DNA from: Nitrosomonas communis
GTDB lineage: Bacteria > Pseudomonadota > Gammaproteobacteria > Burkholderiales > Nitrosomonadaceae
DNA length: 64,000 nucleotides
NCBI RefSeq assembly: GCF_001007935.1
Contig: NZ_CP011451.1
Span: 4,003,839 to 4,067,838, forward strand
Reading direction: 5' to 3'
In this document: positions 39,782 to 46,975 of the stretch, piece by piece
Numbering within the stretch: position 1 is the stretch's first letter
Layout of the letters: each line of letters opens with the position of its first letter
Made by a program: the position numbers and the translations under genes
The notes under the pieces: model-generated
Told to the model about the DNA's origin: nothing
What the model saw: the letters and a program-made list of their open reading frames with translations, nothing else
Database searches by the model: none

Positions 39782-40228
39782 TTAGGCCCATCCGATCTTT
39801 AGATCAGGTAAAACATCCACTTTCTGTAGCAATCTTCGATTAGCCGAACGTAGAATACCGAGTAAAGAGATTAATTGAGACAGGAACTCTTCTCCAGAAG
39901 TCAATCGATACCATTCGTCGCCATCAGGATCTTCTTCATCGAGAGTACGCCAGAATAGTTTGTCGAAACCCCTAAAAGAAACCGGGCGTCCTGCAAGCAG
40001 GTCATGCTTGATTTCATCAACCCAAGCATGACGCCTGCAGATCAAACCTTCAGCACCTTTGTAGACAACAACGGAGAGATAATCGTAAAGATCCATCGGT
40101 CCACAAATCTTGGCAAGTTCAGTAATTCGTTGACCCACCATGGCATCTCTAATTAGGGCACGCAAAGCTATTGTTGAGACTTCAAGACTAACGCCTGTTT
40201 GTAGGGAATGAATTTTGTCGAGATACAT
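39782..40228 (-). CDS. Hypothetical protein
   Basis: 148 residues, soluble, with no signal peptide or membrane segment and no family I recognise. Its composition is normal for a real protein, with an acidic central stretch (FWRTLDEEDPDGDEWYRLT) and an amphipathic C-terminal helix. No partner genes are close. It could be an isolated accessory gene. Confidence 0.55.
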   Translation of the reverse strand: MYLDKIHSLQTGVSLEVSTIALRALIRDAMVGQRITELAKICGPMDLYDYLSVVVYKGAEGLICRRHAWVDEIKHDLLAGRPVSFRGFDKLFWRTLDEEDPDGDEWYRLTSGEEFLSQLISLLGILRSANRRLLQKVDVLPDLKIGWA

Positions 40229-40639
40229 TTTCAGAAAACCAGAAAAACCAGAAAAAATAAACCATCACCAATTAATAATCCGATTTGAAATTTTCACTAA
40301 GGTTCATTTTCTGACTAAAAAATTTAGTCTAGAAAGAAAATTAATCTTATTAACACGCTGTTTAAAATGTATTCGAGGCAGCTGATGATAGACAAGAGTA
40401 GGAGAAAAAGCGGAGTTTGTATCTGATAAATAAATATTTTCAGTTTATTGTTAAAATGACAGCGACAACATAGAGTGTTTTTCAACAGCTTGTTAAATTA
40501 TTTTAAGATATCGTTGCAAGTAATTGGAATGAAAAATTTCTTTTAGTCATCCCTAAGGTATCTCTATACCATATAGAGGAGATGAGTGAGGGCATAATTT
40601 AATATTAAAAATAGGGAAGCAACTATTTCAGAACGCTTG
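40229..40639. other. Intergenic region
   Basis: About 410 AT-rich bases. I see no gene, hairpin terminator or conserved motif. Confidence 0.5.
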
Positions 40640-41140
40640 TTACTCATACCGTAAAAAATTCTCTGCGAGCGCTTCTTCACCATATCGAGCAATCAGCGTA
40701 TCAATCTCTGCAAGCAGCGCGTCGTCTTCATCTTCATCCAACGCGCCATCACCGACTAAACTAGCGATCAAACCCGAGAAAATAGCTTCTTTTACAGCGC
40801 CAAGCGTTGGCGGAGCCCGCCGATTCTCATTATACATAACCGCTTCGATCACTCGAGAAAGCGGTTCGCTAGCAATATCTTGCACAAAGTCAATGGCTAA
40901 GGCTGTTTCACCAAATTCCTCAATCAGTGCATCTAACTCATCAAGTAATGATTCATTCACATCAAAATGATGCAGGTTCTCTGTCTCAGTAAATGCTGGA
41001 GGCAACAAACCTACGAGAAGAGCACGAACGCTAGCAAGTGTTATCGGTTGATCAGTGTCTGCCTCATTGAGCCGGCTTTCAATCAACGCAGACAAACCGG
41101 GACTAACACGGCTAGCAACATCAATAGGATTACGGATCAT
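40640..41140 (-). CDS. Hypothetical acidic protein with an internal duplication
   Basis: 166 residues, strongly acidic. Two related halves can be seen: SLLDELDALIEEFGETALA (about residues 70-88) and ALLAEIDTLIARYGEEALA (about 143-161), each preceded by a segment ending in a residue run such as GLLPPAFTE or GLIASLVGD. An Asp/Glu cluster (DGALDEDEDDA) precedes the second unit. It is probably a helical-repeat protein. GGAAAACATTATG gives a modest ribosome site. Function unknown. Confidence 0.65.
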   Translation of the reverse strand: MIRNPIDVASRVSPGLSALIESRLNEADTDQPITLASVRALLVGLLPPAFTETENLHHFDVNESLLDELDALIEEFGETALAIDFVQDIASEPLSRVIEAVMYNENRRAPPTLGAVKEAIFSGLIASLVGDGALDEDEDDALLAEIDTLIARYGEEALAENFLRYE

Positions 41141-41379
41141 AATGTTTTCCTTTTAGTGATAGCAAATACTATAACAAGGTTAATCCATACACTATTCATC
41201 ATACAAGGTAGCAACCTTTCAATAAGTTTATACCCCTCAATTTTTAATTCCATCACGGAAGAGAATTAGCTGACTATTTTTACAGACTACGCTATCAACT
41301 CTTAAATTAGATTAATAACCAAGGCATTTGCTGATATCTAAACTATTCTCATCAGAATCCTGATGATTCAATATGACGA

Positions 41380-41688
41380 CTACATCCATACTCCCCCTTT
41401 CCTGAATCGATCGTTAGGAAGCTGATATTTCATTGCATGCTCTTTCATGCGCAGGTGAAGTTCCTTCCTAAGTTGTTCTTGCTTTTTTGAAGCTTCTGTT
41501 GGATGTGCATGATCGCGAGACGTTTGCCATCCCTGCTGCGTCATAAGTTGATTTTCAATAATCTGTTTCTCATTTTGTGCTTGAATATCTTCTATCGATT
41601 GCATGCGATCAAGCGATAATATAAATAATCCAATACTCAACGAGATTATACTTATCACAGTAGAAGGGATTAATATTTCCTGTTTCAT
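41380..41688 (-). CDS. Small single-pass membrane protein with coiled tail
   Basis: 102 residues from the ATG at 41688, preferred because AAGGAG lies eight bases before it. It has one N-terminal transmembrane segment (ILIPSTVISIISLSIGLFIL) and a polar, helical, charged C-terminus (EASKKQEQLRKELHLRMKEH). No family recognised. It lies next to the Hsp20/PAS operon in the same direction, but a 168-base gap separates them. Confidence 0.55.
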   Translation of the reverse strand: MKQEILIPSTVISIISLSIGLFILSLDRMQSIEDIQAQNEKQIIENQLMTQQGWQTSRDHAHPTEASKKQEQLRKELHLRMKEHAMKYQLPNDRFRKGGVWM

Positions 41689-41856
41689 AATCAACTCCTT
41701 GAATGGGTTAGTTGAAAATAGGACTCCAATCACACAACCTTTCAAAGGATGATAGTTTTTTGTTCATTACAGCACTATTAAGCATAATGAGGCAGATAAT
41801 GGGTTAAAACTTATATTCGATATACGTGAATGTAAGTTTCATGTACCTCTCAGTCA

Positions 41857-42408
41857 TTACTGCACAGTAATACTACGTCGCTTTGAAGATTCAGCTTTTG
41901 GCAAAGTAATTTCTAGAATCCCACTTTTCAAAGATGCAGTCGTTTTGGCAGTATCCACTTCTCCTGGCAATGCAACTGAACGAGAGAATGAAAAATTGGA
42001 AATTTCGCGTCTATGATAATCACCTTTCTCTTCTTTTACATCGCTAGCACATTGACCTTTGATCGTGAGCAAATTGCCGGTAAGAGAAATATTCAGGTCT
42101 TCCTTCTCTATACCAGGGATTTCAGCACGAACCAGAATTTCATTATCTCGATCGATCACATCCAGCTTCGGTGAATGTGAAGCTTCCAATTCAAACGGGT
42201 TATCCCATGCCGGGACCCCTCCCCATCGCCATAATGACGGCCAGCCACGCCGAAAGAAGCGATCAAAAGCGCGTTCCATCTCAGTAAAAGAACGTTCTAT
42301 ATCAGTGGCTGGTCGCATAGCAGATACTTCACCTTTTGTTGCTTCTTTTTTTGCTGCTTCTTTATTTGTAGAGACTGGAATATTCTCTTTATTTTCTTCT
42401 GCCATCAT
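41857..42408 (-). CDS. Hsp20/alpha-crystallin family small heat-shock protein
   Basis: 183 residues. A polar N-terminal ~60 residues are followed by FDRFFRRGWPSLWRWGG and the alpha-crystallin domain (residues ~75-170), with KLDVIDRDNEILVRAEIPG, LTIKGQ and the conserved GILEITLPK ending. The ATP-independent chaperone holds unfolded proteins. It lies downstream of a PAS protein and a DUF2934 protein in one minus-strand group headed by the box at 43150. TAGGAG precedes the two possible ATG starts. Confidence 0.92.
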   Translation of the reverse strand: MMAEENKENIPVSTNKEAAKKEATKGEVSAMRPATDIERSFTEMERAFDRFFRRGWPSLWRWGGVPAWDNPFELEASHSPKLDVIDRDNEILVRAEIPGIEKEDLNISLTGNLLTIKGQCASDVKEEKGDYHRREISNFSFSRSVALPGEVDTAKTTASLKSGILEITLPKAESSKRRSITVQ

Positions 42409-42445
42409 GATTCTCCTATTCCGGGTTAAAAAATTCTGTTTTTTT

Positions 42446-42841
42446 TCAATGCAAGGTATGTTCTTGATAAACAGGGTAGATCATGATAATCATCCGGTGT
42501 GAACCACAATCTTTCATATCGCTGAAAAAAAGCTTTCCTGCGAAATGTACTCCACTCATACTCACCACTTCAAAATGGTGTCCTATGCGTGAAAGAAAAC
42601 GTAGATAGGGATTAGCCTGTTCTCCTTTTAGCAAATCGATCTCTGCCAGCTTTGGCAATAATCTGGAAATATGTAGTTTTGGCAAATTCTTGGGCCATCC
42701 TCCCAATAAATCCGCGCCCGCCTTGTTGCAATCACGAATGATGCCGTCTTCAGAAAGTATCAAAACTACATACTCGCTTTCGTTAATCTCTGCCTTAGCA
42801 GTAAAATTATTTCTCAGTAGTGCCTTACTGGTAATACTCAT
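42446..42841 (-). CDS. Single-domain PAS protein
   Basis: 131 residues, essentially one PAS fold: SEYVVLILSEDGIIRDCNKA, then GADLLGG and the C-terminal sheet SHRMIIMIYPV. There is no output domain, so it may act as a sensor or adaptor for another protein. The start overlaps the DUF2934 gene by 17 bases, and Hsp20 follows 37 bases downstream, so the three are probably co-transcribed. Confidence 0.75.
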   Translation of the reverse strand: MSITSKALLRNNFTAKAEINESEYVVLILSEDGIIRDCNKAGADLLGGWPKNLPKLHISRLLPKLAEIDLLKGEQANPYLRFLSRIGHHFEVVSMSGVHFAGKLFFSDMKDCGSHRMIIMIYPVYQEHTLH

Positions 42842-43037
42842 TATTCACCTCCACTTCAGCAGTCAGCCAATCATCCAGTTCATGTCCGGGTTGGAATCCT
42901 CTTTCCTGTGCTTTGTAATAAGCTGCAATAGCGATACGAGAATTGCGGTTTTCCTGCATATGCTCGCCATTAGATTCGTTACCTGTAACCGTTACTTTTT
43001 TCCTGGTATTCTTGGTAAGTGGTTTAGTAGGTTCCAT
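42825..43037 (-). CDS. DUF2934 family small protein
   Basis: 70 residues. The core SRIAIAAYYKAQERGFQPGH followed by ELDDWLTAE is the DUF2934 signature, common in stress-associated gene groups of proteobacteria. The N-terminus is basic and disordered. It heads the DUF2934-PAS-Hsp20 operon, 113 bases downstream of the 16-bp box at 43150. CAAGGAGGC-like sequence lies before the ATG. Confidence 0.85.
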   Translation of the reverse strand: MEPTKPLTKNTRKKVTVTGNESNGEHMQENRNSRIAIAAYYKAQERGFQPGHELDDWLTAEVEVNNEYYQ

Positions 43038-43149
43038 CTTTGCCTCCTTGTTTAATCAATAAATTAATTGAGCAAAAAATTTATATAATCTTTCGTGACG
43101 GTATAAAAACCGTAATCATCAATTTATCGAAAAACAGAAGATGATTAAA

Positions 43150-43165
43150 TACGTATAAACACGTA
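43150..43165 (-). promoter_or_regulatory. TACGTA-type regulatory box 1
   Basis: TACGTATAAACACGTA, 113 bases before the DUF2934 start. It matches the boxes at 46858, 49155 and 59812. The two half-sites sit about one helical turn apart (10-11 bp), suggesting a dimeric response regulator. Confidence 0.65.
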
Positions 43166-43357
43166 GATCATTCAGCAGAACGGCTTTTTTCCCGATTTTC
43201 TTTGATTCTGCGCAATAAACTGCCCATCATTAAATAAATTGTAAATAAGGAAGCCAAAGCCAGGCTATTTGGTCGAGAAGACCGGAATAGGGTGGATAAG
43301 ATGATTCGACAGAATATGGATAGGCATCAGACCGACTTGAACTAGAAGATAAATTGT

Positions 43358-43577
43358 TCATCAACCATGAAACTATCCATCAATACTTTTATGCAGACAA
43401 ACTGGCAGGGGTGATGAGTGGCAACCTGCAACCTATCGCTGCCTGAAGCCGCGACGCAAGCGCTATGCAAGCGGGCAAGACCGACGCGGCACAAATTTGC
43501 AATCGAGTCATCACCGATGTGCAGAGCACGCGTATAGGTGATGGAAAAAGCAATACCATGAGCGGTAAGCACCCTTA
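43358..43577 (+). pseudogene. Remnant of an IS30-family transposase
   Basis: The plus strand encodes pieces of an IS30-type transposase in three frames: INHETIHQYFYADKLAG, then LKPRRKRYASGQDRRG, then NRVITDVQSTRIGDGKSNT and SGKHP. The order and spacing match IS30 transposases, with at least two frameshifts. The 5' and 3' parts are missing, and the following ~290 bases up to the IS982 element show nothing I can name. Confidence 0.65.
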
Positions 43578-43864
43578 GCGGGTGGTACTGTCGCCTCGGC
43601 AAGGCGGAAATGGCGCTGCGGAAGAAGCTTTCCCTATCAATTCAAATTCATAGCATCTTTGCGCCTAACCATCCATGACCGGTGATTTGGTAGGGTAGCA
43701 TAGTGGTGGTTGCGTATGGAATTTACCGGGACTTGGTTTCAGGGAAAGGTTAACCAAAAATCCTCGAGATTCACTTGCCAGAACAGCGTAGCAAGCTAAG
43801 ATTGCGGATGTGTTTGTGTTGCTGTTCAGGCGGTGCAAGGAATGGAGGGAGAATATCTAGAATA

Positions 43865-44865
43865 ACGTGAGTTCGACATAAGAAAAGCTGTAAAAGAAAC
43901 CTGAATTCCTTATGATGAAATGGTTTTGCAAAAGAATTTCATCATGAGAGGAGTCAGATTTCCATGGATACTACAACGATTTTTTGTGAGAGTGACGAAT
44001 TTTGTAAAGAGTTTGAGCCGCAATGGGAGCAGCACTTATTAGAGTCATCGCTGAAACAGCGTCGGCGGCAAGGAGCGCTGTGTCTAAGCGAAATCATGAC
44101 CATCATGGTCGGGTTTCATCTATCCGGGTACCGGACGTTTAAACACTATTACCTGAATTACGTGTTGAGGTATCAGCGCGATTATTTTCCAGGGTTGGTG
44201 AGTTACCACCGCTTTGTGGAGCTGTTGCAAGGTAGCCTGGTGCCTTTGTGCTGTTTTCTGACCAGTCGCTTTGGGCAATGTAGTGGGATCAGTTTCATTG
44301 ATTCGACTAAGATTAGTGTGTGCCATAATCGCCGTATTGGGTCTCATCAAGTAATGGCAGGGTTTGCTGCCCGGGGAAAGGCCAGCATGGGTTGGTTTTA
44401 TGGATTCAAGCTGCACCTGGTCATTAATGACCAGGGAGAATTGCCAGGGGTAAAAATAACGGCGGGCAATGTGGATGACCGTGACCCGGTACCAGAGGTG
44501 ACGCGCTCCTTGTTTGGCAAACTCTTCGGTGACCGGGGCTACATTTCGCAATCACTCTTTGAGCAACTCCGCGAGCAAGGCGTGCAGCTCATCACCAAAG
44601 TACGCAAGAACATGAAAAACAAGCTGTTGCCGTTGTTTGACAAGCTGCTGCTACGTAAACGTTCGATCATTGAGAGCGTCAATGACCCATTGAAGAATAT
44701 CTCGCAAATCGAGCACTCCCGCCATCGCAGCCCAGTTAACTTTTTTGTTAATCTGATAGCCGGATTGGTGGCTTACACCTTTCGCGAGAAGAAACCCTCA
44801 CTTAATATCAGGCTCCCTCAAGCTCTTCCAGTCGTGATTTGATGATTCTTATGTCGAACTCACGT
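43865..44865 (+). mobile_element. Intact IS982-family insertion sequence
   Basis: 1001 bp bounded by perfect ~20-bp inverted ends (ACGTGAGTTCGACATAAGAA at the left and its complement at the right). A 7-bp direct target duplication, TAGAATA, occurs at 43858-43864 and 44866-44872. It carries one full transposase gene. The clean ends and duplication show a recent insertion. Confidence 0.92.
43964..44842 (+). CDS. IS982-family transposase
   Basis: 292-residue DDE transposase. The blocks QRRRQGALCLSEIMTIMVGF, GISFIDSTKISVC and FYGFKLHLVINDQGE, then KLFGDRGYIS (second acidic residue) and LIAGLVAYTF at the end, are those of IS982. The length is normal and the frame is open throughout, so it is probably active. 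It fills almost all of the element. Confidence 0.93.
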   Translation: MDTTTIFCESDEFCKEFEPQWEQHLLESSLKQRRRQGALCLSEIMTIMVGFHLSGYRTFKHYYLNYVLRYQRDYFPGLVSYHRFVELLQGSLVPLCCFLTSRFGQCSGISFIDSTKISVCHNRRIGSHQVMAGFAARGKASMGWFYGFKLHLVINDQGELPGVKITAGNVDDRDPVPEVTRSLFGKLFGDRGYISQSLFEQLREQGVQLITKVRKNMKNKLLPLFDKLLLRKRSIIESVNDPLKNISQIEHSRHRSPVNFFVNLIAGLVAYTFREKKPSLNIRLPQALPVVI

Positions 44866-44876
44866 TAGAATATCTA

Positions 44877-44979
44877 ATTCCATTTCTAAATCAAAACTGA
44901 CTTTGTCGGCTTCACCTTGCCGTATGATGGATACTGTCTGCGCCTCGCCTTCCTGTCATTTTTGATGTGGAAATAGAAT
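44877..44979 (+). repeat. MITE-like element, copy 4
   Basis: ATTCCATTTCTAAATCAAAA at the left pairs with TTTTGATGTGGAAATAGAAT at the right. The core is nearly identical to copies 2 and 5. It begins four bases after the target duplication of the IS982 element. Confidence 0.85.
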
Positions 44980-44980
44980 A

Positions 44981-45076
44981 AGGAAACATTTTATGGACAA
45001 CGAAGTATTGTGATGAAATGGGGGTAAGCAGGTAATTTGTGAAGTGGATGCTCGCAAATATGAATTTTTAGAGGTA
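44981..45076 (+). repeat. Dispersed repeat 2, full copy
   Basis: About 96 bases matching 36931-37027 (reverse strand) and, in the second half, 22742-22796. In one frame all three can be read as a peptide ending close to EADARKYEFLEV, which suggests they derive from a coding 3' end. The rest of the stretch to 45229 holds no supported gene. Confidence 0.7.
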
Positions 45077-45229
45077 CCCATAAAATAGAGCCAAAGCAGA
45101 ATCAAGCAGCATAAATCTCTACCAAACCAAAATACATGAGGACTTAGCTGCCGTAACTTCATCAGAACAGTATCAGTAAGCATCAGCGTTCGAGGCATAA
45201 GATAGTGTACAAATAACACTCACCCCTAC

Positions 45230-45778
45230 TCACTCCGGCAAGTGATGCTTACCAGCACTCACCCGCTTGGCTTGTGGAGTTTCGGCTCCTAGCTCCTCGA
45301 TGAACTTGACTTCATCCCCTTCCTGCAAGAGCTCAAAGCTTGGATCAATGACATTATCGCGATGAAAATAACGTTCCACGCTATCCTGTCCTCTAATAAA
45401 ACCATAACCTTCTTCATAAAAGATACGCGCAACGTGTCCAATCTGATCAGCAGCGTGTGCTTTGGTTTTAAGCTGCATTCGACGTGCATGATCCTCAAGC
45501 TGACGCTTGGCAGCGTCGAAAGCCTCGCGCAAGGCGACATAGGGATCTTCGTGATGATCGCGGTTAACCACAATATCGTTGCCGGGCACACCGATATTGA
45601 TGCGGACATTGAACTCTTTCCCTTGATGATGATGCTTATGCGGCATTTCAACTACTACATGGCAGGAAACAATGCGATCAAAAAAGTTTTCGAGCTTTTC
45701 CACTTTGTCGCGAATATGCGCTTCTAGTGCATCGGAAGAAGATATATCGCGTATGGTAATTTGTAGTGGGCTTTGCAT
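45230..45778 (-). CDS. Ribosome-hibernation factor (HPF/RaiA-like) fused to a cold-shock domain
   Basis: 182 residues. Residues ~1-105 form the HPF/YfiA domain (LQITIRDISSSDALEAHIRD, VVVEMPHKHHHQGKEFNVRI, ALREAFDAAKRQLEDH). Residues ~115-175 are a cold-shock-like domain with GHVARIFYEEGYGFI and VERYFHRDNV. It would bind ribosomes and RNA in stress or stationary phase. It lies 36 bases downstream of the broken CBS-domain gene, in the same direction. GGAGAACAATAATT precedes the start. Confidence 0.85.
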   Translation of the reverse strand: MQSPLQITIRDISSSDALEAHIRDKVEKLENFFDRIVSCHVVVEMPHKHHHQGKEFNVRINIGVPGNDIVVNRDHHEDPYVALREAFDAAKRQLEDHARRMQLKTKAHAADQIGHVARIFYEEGYGFIRGQDSVERYFHRDNVIDPSFELLQEGDEVKFIEELGAETPQAKRVSAGKHHLPE

Positions 45779-45814
45779 AATTATTGTTCTCCTTCCATAG
45801 TTGATCTTTAATTA

Positions 45815-46266
45815 CTAGCGGCGAATACCCGCTTCCTTTTGCTGCTCGTGTGCCATGAGCTTTACGAGTGCATCGAGTTCCTCAGACAGTAACCCTAATA
45901 AGTCATCGAGCGTAACAATACCGATCAGCATATTATTATCATCTACTACTGGCAAACGACGTACCCCTTGACACGCATATATTGAATTGATTCAAATACA
46001 CCCGTATTTTCCTTTACGCTAGCAAAATCAGAGACCATAATATCACCAACAGTGATAACATTTGTATCGAGTTCTGGTGCAATAACTTCCATGACCAAAT
46101 CGCGGTCAGTCACTATACCGACCGGCACGCGCTTTCCTTCTCCCTCGTCATCGACCACCAGCACATCTCCAACATGGTGCTGGCGCATCAGCTTAGCTGC
46201 CTGTAATACAGTATCATCACGTTGAGCAACGACGACTTCACGTTTACAAATTTCACCTATAGGCAT
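45815..46266 (-). pseudogene. CBS-domain protein gene with a frameshift
   Basis: From ATG 46266 (MPIGEICKREVVVAQRDDT) two CBS repeats begin, but the frame shifts inside VKG near 45964-45967, where four C (G on the coding strand) stand instead of five. With one base restored the protein continues RRLPVVDDNNMLIGIVTLDD and ends QKEAGIRR at 45815, giving about 150 residues and a normal pair of CBS domains. Such proteins bind adenosine nucleotides and sense energy state. The break could be a real mutation or a homopolymer sequencing error. Confidence 0.75.
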
Positions 46267-46296
46267 TCTATTCACCTCTTGTCTATAATTAAGAAA

Positions 46297-46399
46297 CCTC
46301 TGCATAACTGTGTTTCTAGAGGGTTTCGCTGTATGTGTAACTCATAAAATCAATGACTTAAAAAAACCAAATTCCCCAAAAAGGTCAGTTATGCGGAGA
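46297..46399. repeat. Short element with inverted ends
   Basis: CTCTGCATAACTG (46298-46310) and CAGTTATGCGGAG (46386-46398) are inverted copies with one mismatch, ~75 bases apart, in the leader of the CBS gene. It looks like a MITE or a long-range hairpin. Target duplications are not clear. Confidence 0.45.
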
Positions 46400-46443
46400 C
46401 TGATTAATTTTCTAATTAGATTGAAGCAATATATGCTGCTTAT

Positions 46444-46679
46444 TTAGCGTGTGGAAGCAACGGATCTTCAGTGTCAGCAGGAATAGATTGTTCCTCTAAT
46501 TCTTCCATCTTTTCAGTGTCAGTTTTTGTTTGAGGAGCAAATGATTCAGCAGAGCAGGCTTAGTTCTCTCTGCGGCCGCTTTATTTTCTATTTCAGCGCC
46601 AGGAGAAGATTTCTCTTGCTTTGGTTCACTACAAGCGGCAAGAGCCAAAGATACGAAGGCAACAACATATATACTTCAT
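46444..46679 (-). pseudogene. Small lipoprotein gene broken by two frameshifts
   Basis: AAGGAGAAGGAA precedes ATG at 46679. The first codons then need a one-base shift to read VVAFVSLALAACSEPKQEK, a lipoprotein signal with LAAC and a charged start of the mature protein. A second shift is needed to continue SAESFAPQTKTDTEKMEE and end DTEDPLLPHAK. The total would be ~78 residues. It is divergent from the sensor kinase gene. It is degenerate or affected by sequencing errors. Confidence 0.55.
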
Positions 46680-46857
46680 TTCCTTCTCCTTTATAACATA
46701 ATAAAAGCTTAAGAAAGTGATTTAGCTTCCGATTATCACAGCTATCACACATTTCATCTGCATTCATATATATTCAACTTTTTAAACTTAATAATAACTC
46801 TAAATTCGTAAAGCTTACTACCAGTGATAATGTATCGAAAAAAAAGAAAGGGTTAAA

Positions 46858-46873
46858 TACGTACAAATACGTA
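46858..46873 (+). promoter_or_regulatory. TACGTA-type regulatory box 2
   Basis: TACGTACAAATACGTA, 103 bases before the sensor-kinase start, in the divergent region with the lipoprotein pseudogene. It matches box 1 at 14 of 16 positions. Its position ahead of the kinase-regulator operon suggests autoregulation. Confidence 0.65.
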
Positions 46874-46975
46874 TAAATATTTTCTTATTATGGTATTGAT
46901 TGATAGACGAAAGCTGTTTTTTTGTCGTAGACTGTAGCTTATCCAAGATACAAATAATTTTTAAATATACTGTGA

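Noticed and set aside
43342..43602. Minus-strand ORF of 86 codons before the IS982 element
   Set aside because: It is the antisense of the IS30 transposase remnant, which reads sensibly on the plus strand.
43858..45076. A composite transposon carrying the stress genes
   Set aside because: Only one intact IS982 copy is present in the window, and flanking elements are of different families with no matching partner on the other side.
44956..45219. Minus-strand ORF of 87 codons next to the HPF gene
   Set aside because: It spans the end of a MITE copy and dispersed repeat 2 and has no support as a protein.
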